NCBI GenBank assembly: GCA_020629235.1
Contig: JAHDDS010000006.1
Location: forward strand, 1 to 64,000
DNA: 64,000 nucleotides
Source: Planktomarina sp.
GTDB lineage: Bacteria > Pseudomonadota > Alphaproteobacteria > Rhodobacterales > Rhodobacteraceae
Reading direction: 5' to 3'
Part shown: positions 37,260 through 46,505 of the stretch, in pieces
How the letters are laid out: every line of letters begins with the position of its first letter
Numbering within the stretch: the stretch's first letter is position 1
Program-made: the position numbers and the translations under genes
The notes under the pieces: generated by a model
What the model saw: only the letters and a program-made list of their open reading frames with translations
Databases searched by the model: none
What the model was told of the DNA's origin: nothing

Positions 37260-37834
37260 GCCGCTAATTTCACGTCCATTTCGGCGGGACGGATGGTGGC
37301 CACAAGCTCTGCCACTTTGATCCCGAATTTGCGGAACTGGTTGCGGTTCATGATCACGCCGTTTTCGGTCAAATACATCCAGTCGGTTGAATCAAGCGCG
37401 TGGCCGCCCGCGTCGTCCGTCAGGCGAATGGTATACCCCAACTGCACGGCAGACCCAGATTGCCGGCCCGTTCCAGTGCCCACCAAATCGGGGGCCTCAG
37501 CTTTTATTGCGCCGTGTTCCCCCACCGTCAGGGTCCATTCGCGTTCTTGCACAGCACCGCTGTCATAGTGGAAGACTTCTTTCATCGTGCCTGTGTCGCC
37601 GGTCCAATGGGCGTCGAATTCGGCAACAAACCGGGAGCTGACCCGGCCGAAGGGACCAAAGATGATCCCTTCACACAACAGCTTGCCGTTCAGCCGTTCA
37701 CGAATATCAAATGCTGGGCCTGTATCGGCATAGTCTTCTGGTCTTTGGGCCCGAAACCCAAACTTGAAGACCACCACCGTTAAAACGGCAGCCAGCGCGA
37801 AAATTCCACACAGAAAGGCCACAAGCCCCGTCAT
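37256..37834 (-). CDS. DUF3833 domain-containing protein
   Basis: FNGKLLCEGIIFGPFGRVSSRF-type sequence; overlaps the SDR by 4 nt. Confidence 0.85.
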   Translation of the reverse strand: MTGLVAFLCGIFALAAVLTVVVFKFGFRAQRPEDYADTGPAFDIRERLNGKLLCEGIIFGPFGRVSSRFVAEFDAHWTGDTGTMKEVFHYDSGAVQEREWTLTVGEHGAIKAEAPDLVGTGTGRQSGSAVQLGYTIRLTDDAGGHALDSTDWMYLTENGVIMNRNQFRKFGIKVAELVATIRPAEMDVKLAA

Positions 37835-39069
37835 TGTTCTTCCTCCTCAAACCGGATTGCCAAAGCCAGGCAAAACGCCAGAAGTTTCAGCCCCAAAGGG
37901 ACCAGCGCATAAAGGATCGTCAGGGTCGTCAAAGCAGCGGCGGGCTGGGTGTCTGCTTGCGCGTCAAAGCCCGTTGCTTCCAACACAGGAAATAGGGCGA
38001 TGGCCGCAAAAGCCAAGGTCGACTTGTTCACAAACGACCAAAGACCAAACCCCTGCCCCGCCGACGGAAACGTGCGCGCAATGTGTTGGGCAAACAATGC
38101 GGGCAACAGCGTCAAATCCGCGCCAATCGTGGCCCCGGATGCAATGCAGACCAGGGCAAACAACAGCACATCGTCCGCATCTAGCGCCAAGGTAAACGCA
38201 AAGCTGACCATGGCCAAAACCATGGCCACCAACAGCACACGACGACCCCCGAAGCGGTCAGCCAATCTGCCCCACATCGGCGCACTTAATGCACCCGACA
38301 AGAAAAACAGCACCAACAGCGGTCCTTCCCAGCCGGGCGCTTCCAGGCGGTGGATCACAAAGAACAAGAACATGGTGGACGACACAGCAACAGGGGTGGC
38401 ATTCACCAGGGCCAATAACAACAGGCGCCTTGTGATTTTGTCTTTCAGCAGCAGGGTGATGGGGGTCGATTGCACTTCCACCGCGCCGGACCATTCGCGC
38501 GACATGGCCAGCGCGGCCAGGCCCACCACCGCGGCAAAGCCAAAAGCAAAGGCAGCATAGGGCTGCCCGACGACCAAGGCCAAAATCGCCGGGGTCACCG
38601 CGGCAATACAGACCCCCAGCAAGGCCCCTGTTTCGCGCCAGGCTGCCACGCCGAAATGCGCGCCCCGCACAGTTTTGGCCTTCAAAACCCCTTGGGCGTA
38701 AAAGTTGATGGTCAAAAAACTGAAGGACGAAAACAACCCAAGCAGCGTAATGGCGAACCAAGCCAGTGGTGCAAACGGCGGGGTTATTCCAAAAAGACCG
38801 ATCATCGACAGTGCCATCACAATGGCAGCTGCCCAAATCGCGGGCCGACGACGATGCCCCAGCCGTTCCGACACCCAGCCAAACAGCGGGTCTTGCACGG
38901 CGTCAAACAGGCGCAGCCAAAACAACACCGCTGCAATGGCCGTCAGGCTGACGCCATGGTTTTCGGCATAGTACGGCGGTGCATAGATATAGATGGGTAA
39001 CCCGGCCGCAGCCAGTGCTGCCCCAAACAACGCAAATGCCCCCAGGTTGTCCCGGCCCAATGCGTTCAA
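37831..39069 (-). CDS. MFS/GPH-type transporter
   Basis: 12-TM; RLFDAVQDPLFGWVSERLGHRR. Confidence 0.9.
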   Translation of the reverse strand: MNALGRDNLGAFALFGAALAAAGLPIYIYAPPYYAENHGVSLTAIAAVLFWLRLFDAVQDPLFGWVSERLGHRRRPAIWAAAIVMALSMIGLFGITPPFAPLAWFAITLLGLFSSFSFLTINFYAQGVLKAKTVRGAHFGVAAWRETGALLGVCIAAVTPAILALVVGQPYAAFAFGFAAVVGLAALAMSREWSGAVEVQSTPITLLLKDKITRRLLLLALVNATPVAVSSTMFLFFVIHRLEAPGWEGPLLVLFFLSGALSAPMWGRLADRFGGRRVLLVAMVLAMVSFAFTLALDADDVLLFALVCIASGATIGADLTLLPALFAQHIARTFPSAGQGFGLWSFVNKSTLAFAAIALFPVLEATGFDAQADTQPAAALTTLTILYALVPLGLKLLAFCLALAIRFEEEEQ

Positions 39070-39821
39070 CGGCTGACCTCATCCACCGGCGGCGCGGGGC
39101 GCACCAGATATTTCGCCCCCTTCCACCACAGCTTCAACGCTTGCCAGTGGATCAACGCCTGCACCCGGCGGGATCCAAACGGGCGGCGCAGCGCCGACCA
39201 CAGGATCGACCGGTTGGTCAGGCGCGTTCGTTTGCCCACCAGCGTTGCGATCAAGCCTTGGTTGCCGTTGGTATAGTCAATCCAAATGCCAATGCGGTCT
39301 GCCGTGATGTCGAACCGAAAGGTATAGCCGCCTTCAATCCTTTGAAACGGCGAGACATAGAAAATCTTGGTGGCTTCGATTTCATCGCGCGGTGTGATCG
39401 GCCCCAGATCGTCACGGTGGCACAGATATGAATGACGCTGCCCAAAGGTGTTTGTCACTTCCGCGATCACGACGCGCAGTTGGTCTTGGCGGTCGTGACA
39501 CAACCAAAAACTGACCGGGTTAAACACATGGCCCCAAAACCGGGGCTGGGCCAAAAGCTGAATGTTATCCGCCCCGGGCAGATCGTTTTCGCGCAGCACA
39601 TCCAGCGCCCAATCGACGCCACGGCCTTGACCCGGCGCACCGCCGTGATCGGCATCCATCAGCCCCATCACATTGAAGCGGTCTTTGGAAAACAGCCCAG
39701 GCGCGGACGACACTTGGGTTGGGTCACACAGGACATAGTCGATGGAATACCGAAACGCGTTTTCCACCGCCCCTTTGCGACCATGGAAGGTGTGACCTTG
39801 GATATGGTCAATCCCCTTCAT
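39066..39821 (-). CDS. DUF1365 domain-containing protein (UfaO-like)
   Basis: HGRKGAVENAFRYSIDYVLCDPTQ..., LLAQPRFWGHVFNPVSFWLCHD. Confidence 0.88.
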   Translation of the reverse strand: MKGIDHIQGHTFHGRKGAVENAFRYSIDYVLCDPTQVSSAPGLFSKDRFNVMGLMDADHGGAPGQGRGVDWALDVLRENDLPGADNIQLLAQPRFWGHVFNPVSFWLCHDRQDQLRVVIAEVTNTFGQRHSYLCHRDDLGPITPRDEIEATKIFYVSPFQRIEGGYTFRFDITADRIGIWIDYTNGNQGLIATLVGKRTRLTNRSILWSALRRPFGSRRVQALIHWQALKLWWKGAKYLVRPAPPVDEVSR

Positions 39822-41119
39822 TCGGCAGCGACAGCCATGGCAGTGGACCGCGCAATCAGCGCATCGGCAGCTTCCATACCGGTGGCCAGCCCGTCTTCGT
39901 GGAACCCATTGCGCATCCATGCCCCGCAGAACCAAGTGTTGTTGGTGCCATTCCAGGCTGCGATTTCCTGCTGCGCTTCCAATGCCCCGTGGTCGAACAC
40001 CGGATGGTGGAAAGTGCATTGGTCATAGATTTTGGCCGGGTCGATATCCCGTTGCGAATTCAGCGTGACAAAACATGGGTCATCGTCGGGCAATGATTGC
40101 AGGTTGTTGATCCAATAGGTCAGGTCGATGCGATCTGACGTCTTGTCTTGGTCTTCGCTGTAAATCCAACTGGCCCAGGCCGCGCGGCGGTTGGGCATCA
40201 TGCGCGTGTCCCCGTGCAGGACCATATCGTTGGGTTGGTACTTGACCTTGGACAGCGACGCGCGTTCGCGGGGGCTGGCGTCTTTCAACATGGCCAGCGT
40301 TTGGTCGGAATGGGAGGCAAAAATAACCTCGTCAAAGACTTCCCAATCCCCGGCTTTTGTTTGAATTTCCACGCCGCCTGGGATTCGGCGCACGGCATCC
40401 ACGGGTGTGCCGGTGCGGATTTCGACGCCGGCTGTTTCCAAGGCAGCGGCCAAGCGCGTCACATATTCCCGTGACCCGCCCTTCACGGTCCACCACTGGT
40501 GCTGGCCCGATGCATTCAAGATCGCATGGTTCTTCATGAATTCGATCATTGCGTGGGCGGGAAAATCCAAAATCTTGTCCACCGGCGTGGACCAAATCGC
40601 GCCTGTGAATGGCGTCAGATAGTAGTCGCGAAACCAATCGCCCAAATTCATGTGGTCGATCAACTGACCAATGGTCATATCTGACCCTTTGGCCACCTGT
40701 TCAGCGGTGTTGTTGAACCGCAAAATGTCGCGCATCATTTTCAGAAACTTCGGCCGAAACACATTGCGCTTTTGCGCCAGGATGCGGCTGGCCCCCATAA
40801 GGCCGTATTCCAACCACCCCCCGTCGATAGAAACACCAAAGCTCATGTCTGAGTGGATGGTGGGAACGCCCAGGTCATCAAACAGTTTGGTCATTTTGGG
40901 ATAGTTCACATGATTGAACACCAAAAACCCTGTGTCGACGGGCAGATCACCGTTCTTGCCTGCCATGACGGTGCGCGCGTGCCCCCCCAATCGACCTTCG
41001 GCTTCAAACAGAACCACACTGTGGTGCCCGCGTAATTGATAGGCTGCGCCCAAACCCGATATGCCCCCGCCGATCACGGCCACGCGTTTGGATCCGGCCC
41101 CTGCAATTTCAAATGGCAT
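39818..41119 (-). CDS. NAD(P)/FAD-dependent oxidoreductase, flavin amine-oxidase type (UfaD-like)
   Basis: RVAVIGGGISGLGAAYQLRGHHSVVLFEAEGRLGGHARTV. Confidence 0.9.
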   Translation of the reverse strand: MPFEIAGAGSKRVAVIGGGISGLGAAYQLRGHHSVVLFEAEGRLGGHARTVMAGKNGDLPVDTGFLVFNHVNYPKMTKLFDDLGVPTIHSDMSFGVSIDGGWLEYGLMGASRILAQKRNVFRPKFLKMMRDILRFNNTAEQVAKGSDMTIGQLIDHMNLGDWFRDYYLTPFTGAIWSTPVDKILDFPAHAMIEFMKNHAILNASGQHQWWTVKGGSREYVTRLAAALETAGVEIRTGTPVDAVRRIPGGVEIQTKAGDWEVFDEVIFASHSDQTLAMLKDASPRERASLSKVKYQPNDMVLHGDTRMMPNRRAAWASWIYSEDQDKTSDRIDLTYWINNLQSLPDDDPCFVTLNSQRDIDPAKIYDQCTFHHPVFDHGALEAQQEIAAWNGTNNTWFCGAWMRNGFHEDGLATGMEAADALIARSTAMAVAAE

Positions 41120-41146
41120 TAAGTGCGCCCCTGTTAAGTACTGTTC

Positions 41147-41176
41147 TAACTACGTCACGAAGGTCGCGCCGGATTA
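41147..41176 (-). promoter_or_regulatory. Candidate RpoE-type promoter of the ufaD-like operon
   Basis: Minus strand TAATCC-N18-TAGTTA. Confidence 0.4.
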
Positions 41177-41201
41177 GTTTCTTTTTTTTGGGAAAAAAGT
41201 T

Positions 41202-41230
41202 TGATCTCTTTTCTGAATGCCCGCGTATAC
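41202..41230 (+). promoter_or_regulatory. Candidate RpoE autoregulated promoter
   Basis: TGATCT-N18-TATAC upstream of sigma factor gene. Confidence 0.5.
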
Positions 41231-41340
41231 TGTGCATGAAGGGAAACGCAACGGCGCTACTCGATACTGGCGTCACACCATTAAAGGAGGCATACTCACC
41301 TCACGTCCAACCCGTTGGGCGACCAATTGAGGTGACCCAA

Positions 41341-41892
41341 TTGACTGCATCACGAACGCCACCCCGCGGCGAATGGGTCCAACATCTGCAAAAGATCAGG
41401 GACCACCGCGATCAAGCTGCATTTGCTGAAGTGTTTCAGCACTTTGCACCGCGGGTGAAGTCTTTCTTGATGAAGTCAGGTGCGTCAGACACGCTTGCCG
41501 AAGAAGCCATGCAGGAAGCTTTGGCGGCTGTTTGGCAAAAAGCACACCTCTTTGACCCAAGCCGGGCCAGCCCGGCCACGTGGATTTTTACGATCGCGCG
41601 GAACAGAAAAATCGACGCGCTGCGTAAGCAAAACCGCCCCGAGCCCGAGGATCTTCCCTGGGGCCCCGAAGCAGAGCCTGACCAAACAGACGTTTTGGCC
41701 TTGGCACAAGAAACGAGGAAGTTGGCTCAGGCCATGGCCGAGCTGCCACAGAAACAAAGAGAGTTGATAGAACAAGCCTATTACGGGGACCTAAGCCACA
41801 GCGAAATCGCGGCACAAACAGGCCTGCCCCTGGGCACGATCAAATCTCGACTTAGATTGGCGCTTGATCGCTTGCGCCACAGGATGAAGTGA
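41341..41892 (+). CDS. rpoE: ECF sigma factor RpoE (ChrR-partnered, ECF11-like)
   Basis: HFAPRVKSFLMKSGASDTLAEEAMQEALAAVWQKAHLFDPSRASPATWIFTIARNRKIDALR; next gene is chrR; proposed TTG start. Confidence 0.92.
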   Translation: MTASRTPPRGEWVQHLQKIRDHRDQAAFAEVFQHFAPRVKSFLMKSGASDTLAEEAMQEALAAVWQKAHLFDPSRASPATWIFTIARNRKIDALRKQNRPEPEDLPWGPEAEPDQTDVLALAQETRKLAQAMAELPQKQRELIEQAYYGDLSHSEIAAQTGLPLGTIKSRLRLALDRLRHRMK

Positions 41893-41896
41893 ACCG

Positions 41897-42544
41897 ATGA
41901 CACAGATAAATCATCACCTCTCGGAAGAGTTGCTGATCGCCTATTCCGCAGGCACCCTGCCCGAGGCGTTTAATCTGGTTGTGGCGACCCATATTTCGCT
42001 GTGCGACACATGCCGCGCGGCCTTGGACGCCCAAGACGCCGTGGGCGGCGCGCTTTTGGATGAAAGCCCAGACGCGGTGGTGGGCGACGATGCCTATGCC
42101 AAAACCCTGGCGTTGATTGCTGACCAAAACACCACGCCAGTGCAACATCCCAGGATCAGCGATGGCGTTTTGCCATCCCCGCTTCAAGAATATGTTGGCG
42201 GCGATATTGACGCGATCCGTTGGAAATCCGCAGGACTTGGGGTGCAACAAGCCATTCTGAAGACCAGCAAAGACGCCAAGGTGCGCCTGCTGCGCATTCC
42301 CGCCGGGGCCGCTGTACCAGATCACGGACATCGCGGCACCGAATTGACGCTGGTGTTGCAAGGCGCATTTCGCGATGAAGCAGACCGGTTCGGGCGTGGC
42401 GATCTGGAAGTGGCGAACGAAGATGTGGAACACATGCCGGTCGCTGAAGTCGGCGAAGATTGCATCTGCTTGGCAGCCACTGACGCGCCGTTGAAATTCA
42501 ACAGCCTGGTGCCCCGTTTGGCGCAGTCGTTCTTGCGGATTTAA
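41897..42544 (+). CDS. chrR: ChrR family anti-sigma-E factor
   Basis: Zn-binding HISLCDTC and cupin PDHGHRGTELTLVLQG. Confidence 0.94.
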   Translation: MTQINHHLSEELLIAYSAGTLPEAFNLVVATHISLCDTCRAALDAQDAVGGALLDESPDAVVGDDAYAKTLALIADQNTTPVQHPRISDGVLPSPLQEYVGGDIDAIRWKSAGLGVQQAILKTSKDAKVRLLRIPAGAAVPDHGHRGTELTLVLQGAFRDEADRFGRGDLEVANEDVEHMPVAEVGEDCICLAATDAPLKFNSLVPRLAQSFLRI

Positions 42545-43518
42545 CCCCGTTTGGCGTCGGCCATCAGGCTGACCATTTCAAACATGACGGCTGCCGCCAC
42601 GCGGGCGGTGATCATGTTGTTGTGGTCGCGCGTGGGCATCAAGCACACGACGTCGCCCCCCACGATGTTCATCCCGCGCGTGGCCCGCACCAGGGCCAGC
42701 GCTTCGTCCACTTGAAAGCCCTGTTCGCCCGGCTCCATATTGGACACGCCTGGGGCCACGACAGGATCCAGGCAATCAAGATCGAAGGTGATATAGACAG
42801 GCTTACCCGCCAGCCGTTCTTTTATCCGCGCAATCGCCTGTTGCAGACCCATATGGCGATAGTCTTTCATCGTGATCACGTCATACCCATAGTCATAGGA
42901 CGGTTGCAGCCAATCCATGGTGCGCGGGTTGCCGCGAATGCCGATCTGCACGGAATGATGCGGATCCACCTGGCCCTGATCCACAAGATACGCGCCCCAG
43001 TGGGCCGCTGATTTCTTGGCCCCCAGAAAGTGCGGTACTTTGGTGAAAACATCGGTGTGGGCGTCCAAGTGCAAGAAACACACGGGTTCACCCCCTGCCA
43101 GATTTCCGCCCCCCAACGCCTGAACGATGCCCCCTGTGATGGAGTGGTCCCCCCCGATCGACACAGGCCGTGCACCGGCCGCGTCCACCTTGGCATAAAA
43201 GTCAGTGATGCGCTGGATCGACGCTTCGTTGTCATTCAGTTCTGGCAGCGGCACATCGCCCAGGTCATTGATGTTTGCTGTCACCCAAGGGTCAAAACCA
43301 AATTCCATGTGTACCCGCCGCGCTGTGGCAGACACATTGCGCACGGCCCGTGGGCCCAGGTGCTGGTCCCGTTCGGTCGTGCCATTCCCGCTGGAATGCG
43401 GCACCCCCACCAAAGCGATGTCTGCATGGGCCGGGTCCGGGTCATGGGGGCACCGAAACAGGGTGGGCACGCCCCACCAGTACAGGTTTTCCATCATGCG
43501 TTCTTCAGGGCTGCTCAT
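42541..43518 (-). CDS. speB: Agmatinase/ureohydrolase family protein
   Basis: GGDHSITGG, HLDAHTD, FDLDCLDPVVAPGV metal-binding motifs; substrate not determinable. Confidence 0.87.
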   Translation of the reverse strand: MSSPEERMMENLYWWGVPTLFRCPHDPDPAHADIALVGVPHSSGNGTTERDQHLGPRAVRNVSATARRVHMEFGFDPWVTANINDLGDVPLPELNDNEASIQRITDFYAKVDAAGARPVSIGGDHSITGGIVQALGGGNLAGGEPVCFLHLDAHTDVFTKVPHFLGAKKSAAHWGAYLVDQGQVDPHHSVQIGIRGNPRTMDWLQPSYDYGYDVITMKDYRHMGLQQAIARIKERLAGKPVYITFDLDCLDPVVAPGVSNMEPGEQGFQVDEALALVRATRGMNIVGGDVVCLMPTRDHNNMITARVAAAVMFEMVSLMADAKRG

Positions 43519-44663
43519 TCAGCGGGTCCTTTCAGACTGACAACATTTTCAGCTTGCCGTTCCAATTCTTCAAAATCAAAATTGTCCAGCTTGTGGGCAC
43601 GTTTGCCTGCGCGTTCTGCAGCCACGGTGATGCCTTCGATGTCTTTGCGTGCTTGGCCGAAATGCGTGTTCAGTTTGTCCACCCGTTCCACCACCAATTC
43701 CACATCGCGGTGCAATTGGCCCAAAGCCTTGCGAATGGCCCCCGCTTGTTCGCGCATACGGGCGTCTTTCAGGATCGCCCGCATCGTGTTCAAAGTGGCC
43801 ATGCAAGTTGTGGGGGACACGATCCAGACGCGGGCATTGAACCCTTCGCGCACCAATTCTGGGAAGTTGGCGTGCAATTCTGCGTACACCGCTTCGGACG
43901 GCAAGAACATCAGCGCGCCATCGGCGGTTTCGCCGTCGATGATGTATTTGGCTGCGATATCCGCGATGTGTTTTTTAACTGACGCGCGCATGAATTTGGC
44001 TGCCTCGTTCACCTCCCAATCATTGGTGGCGTTGCGCAGGGCTTCGTAGGCTTCCAAGGGGAATTTGCTGTCGATGGCGATGGGCCCGGGCGGGTTGGGC
44101 AGATGGATCAAACAGTCCGCCCGCTTGCCATTCGACAGCGTCGCCTGCCAGGCATAGGCATCCGCCGGCAGCGCCTTGGACACGATGTCTTGCAGCTGAA
44201 TTTCCCCGAACGCCCCACGCGTCTGCTTGTTGGACAGAATGTCTTGCAGCGACAGCACATCGCCCGACAGCTTTTGAATATTGTCCTGGGCTTTGTCGAT
44301 GGTCACCAACCGCTGCTGCAATTCGCCCAAAGACTTCGCAGTGGCCTTGGAACTGGTGTGCAGATTGGCATTCATCTGTTGTTGAACCGCGGCCAAACGG
44401 GTTTCCATCAGTTGGATCATATTGGTCTGTTGGGCGGCCTGGGCTTCGGCCACGTGGGTCAGTCCGCCTGCCAGTTGTTGCTGGCCGTCACCGATGGATT
44501 GCACCCGTTGGTCCAGAAACGTCATCTGCTGCGCCAAAGGGGCCGCCATATTTGCAGAACGGCCTGCAGCACGGACGGCAACGATCAGCAAGATCACCAC
44601 CAAAGCCGCCACCGCCGCAGCGACATAGACGAAAATTTTGATCAGGTCGGGGGTCAACTCCAT
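43515..44663 (-). CDS. rmuC: DNA recombination protein RmuC
   Basis: N-terminal TM, coiled coil, GAFGEIQLQDIV, IDSKFPLEAYEAL. Confidence 0.92.
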   Translation of the reverse strand: MELTPDLIKIFVYVAAAVAALVVILLIVAVRAAGRSANMAAPLAQQMTFLDQRVQSIGDGQQQLAGGLTHVAEAQAAQQTNMIQLMETRLAAVQQQMNANLHTSSKATAKSLGELQQRLVTIDKAQDNIQKLSGDVLSLQDILSNKQTRGAFGEIQLQDIVSKALPADAYAWQATLSNGKRADCLIHLPNPPGPIAIDSKFPLEAYEALRNATNDWEVNEAAKFMRASVKKHIADIAAKYIIDGETADGALMFLPSEAVYAELHANFPELVREGFNARVWIVSPTTCMATLNTMRAILKDARMREQAGAIRKALGQLHRDVELVVERVDKLNTHFGQARKDIEGITVAAERAGKRAHKLDNFDFEELERQAENVVSLKGPAE

Positions 44664-46465
44664 CAGCTGCGCCCGAACAATTTTTCGATGTCAGCCATCG
44701 CCAAGCTGACATAGGTCGGACGCCCATGGTTGCATTGGCCGGAATGCGGCGTGGCTTCCATGTCACGCAAAAGGGCGTTCATTTCATCGGCGGTCATCCG
44801 GCGACCCGTGCGCACAGATCCATGGCACGCCACCCGGCTGAGGATGGCATCAATCTTGCCTTGCACGTTGGCCGTGGTGCCGCTGTCTGACAGTTCGTCG
44901 ACGATGTCCAAGATCATCGCCTGCACGTCAAAATGCCCCAAAATCGCTGGGGTGGTTTGCACGGCCACGGCCCCTTCGCCGAAGGGTTCTATCGTCAACC
45001 CGAACTGGGCCAAAGCGTCGGACTGCGACAGCAAGGCTGCAGCGTCGCTGTCAGAAAGATTGACGATTTCAGGCACCAGCAAAGCCTGGGACGCAACACC
45101 GTTTACAGCCATCTGCGCTTTCAGTTTTTCATACACCAGGCGTTCGTGGGCTGCATGGGCATCCACAATCACCAGCCCGTTTTCAGACTGGGCCAGGATA
45201 TAATTTTCGTGCAGCTGTGCCCGGGCCGCCCCCAAGGGACCCTGCGGCGGGGCCGCGTCCTCTGCCACCGGTTCCATCCGCGCGGAGGGGGCGTGGTCAA
45301 AGCGGGCTTGCGGTTCCGCCATTCGCATCGGGCCCTGCGGTGTGCGATCCATCTGATATACACGCGGACCCGTTGGGGCTTGAAAGGCCCCCAAGGCCGC
45401 ATCTGAAACCGTGGTGGATGCACGATGACCCGCACCCGCCAAGGCATGGCGCACACCGCTGACCACCAAACCCCGCACCAGGCCGGGTTCCCGAAACCGC
45501 ACTTCGGCCTTTGCGGGGTGCACGTTCACATCCACCCGTTCGGGATCGCAATCGATGAACACCGCCACGGCGGGGTGGCGGTCGCGCGACAAGAAATCGG
45601 CATAGGCCCCCCGCAACGCGCCCAGCAGAAGTTTGTCTTTCACCGGACGCCCGTTCACAAACACATATTGCGCCACAGCCGCCCCCCGGGAATAGGTGGG
45701 AAGCCCCGCAAACCCCGTCAAGCGCAGGCCATCGCGATCCGCGTCAACTGCAACGGCATTGTCCACAAAGTCCCGGCCCATGATCTGGCCCAAACGCCCG
45801 CGCAGCGCTGTGAACAAATCGCCCTGTTCGGCGTGAACCTGGAACAATGTGCGACCGGTGCCCGTGTCGCGCAGCGTGAAGGCGACGGATGGTTCTGCCA
45901 TGGCCAGGCGTTTCACCACATCAGAAATCGCTTGGGTTTCAGCCCGGTCAGACCGCAAAAATTTCAGCCGGGCGGGTGTGGCGTAAAACAGATTGGCGAC
46001 GCTGACCCGCGTGCCAGGTTGCAAAGCCGCTGGACCAACTGGCCCAAACCGCCCGCCTTCCACAGTTATTTCAGCGCCATCTGCCCCAGCAACCCGGCTG
46101 GACAAGGTCAAACGCCCCACCGCAGCGAGAGAGGCCAAAGCTTCCCCCCGGAAGCCAAAGCTTTGGATGTTCAAAAGATCGGACCCGTCGATCTTGCTGG
46201 TGGCATGGCGCGACAGGGCCAGGGTTAAGTCTTGATCGGCAATGCCGCAGCCGTTGTCCGCCACACGGATCAAGGTTTTGCCGCCTTCCGCGATATCAAT
46301 ATCGATGCGGGTTGCGCCAGCGTCCACGGCGTTTTCCACCAGTTCTTTCACAGCAGATGCGGGACGTTCCACCACCTCACCGGCTGCGATACGGTTGATG
46401 GCGGTTTCATCCAGCTGTCGGATAACGGGGCGAAAATCGCTTATATTGGGGTCAGGGCGGGCCAT
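44663..46465 (-). CDS. mutL: DNA mismatch repair endonuclease MutL
   Basis: RIAAGEVVERPASAVKELVENAVDAGA, ADNGCGI, GFRGEALASL. Confidence 0.97.
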   Translation of the reverse strand: MARPDPNISDFRPVIRQLDETAINRIAAGEVVERPASAVKELVENAVDAGATRIDIDIAEGGKTLIRVADNGCGIADQDLTLALSRHATSKIDGSDLLNIQSFGFRGEALASLAAVGRLTLSSRVAGADGAEITVEGGRFGPVGPAALQPGTRVSVANLFYATPARLKFLRSDRAETQAISDVVKRLAMAEPSVAFTLRDTGTGRTLFQVHAEQGDLFTALRGRLGQIMGRDFVDNAVAVDADRDGLRLTGFAGLPTYSRGAAVAQYVFVNGRPVKDKLLLGALRGAYADFLSRDRHPAVAVFIDCDPERVDVNVHPAKAEVRFREPGLVRGLVVSGVRHALAGAGHRASTTVSDAALGAFQAPTGPRVYQMDRTPQGPMRMAEPQARFDHAPSARMEPVAEDAAPPQGPLGAARAQLHENYILAQSENGLVIVDAHAAHERLVYEKLKAQMAVNGVASQALLVPEIVNLSDSDAAALLSQSDALAQFGLTIEPFGEGAVAVQTTPAILGHFDVQAMILDIVDELSDSGTTANVQGKIDAILSRVACHGSVRTGRRMTADEMNALLRDMEATPHSGQCNHGRPTYVSLAMADIEKLFGRS

Positions 46466-46505
46466 GCCACAAGTGATAGCACGCCCGCCGCCGATTCTTC
46501 CACTG

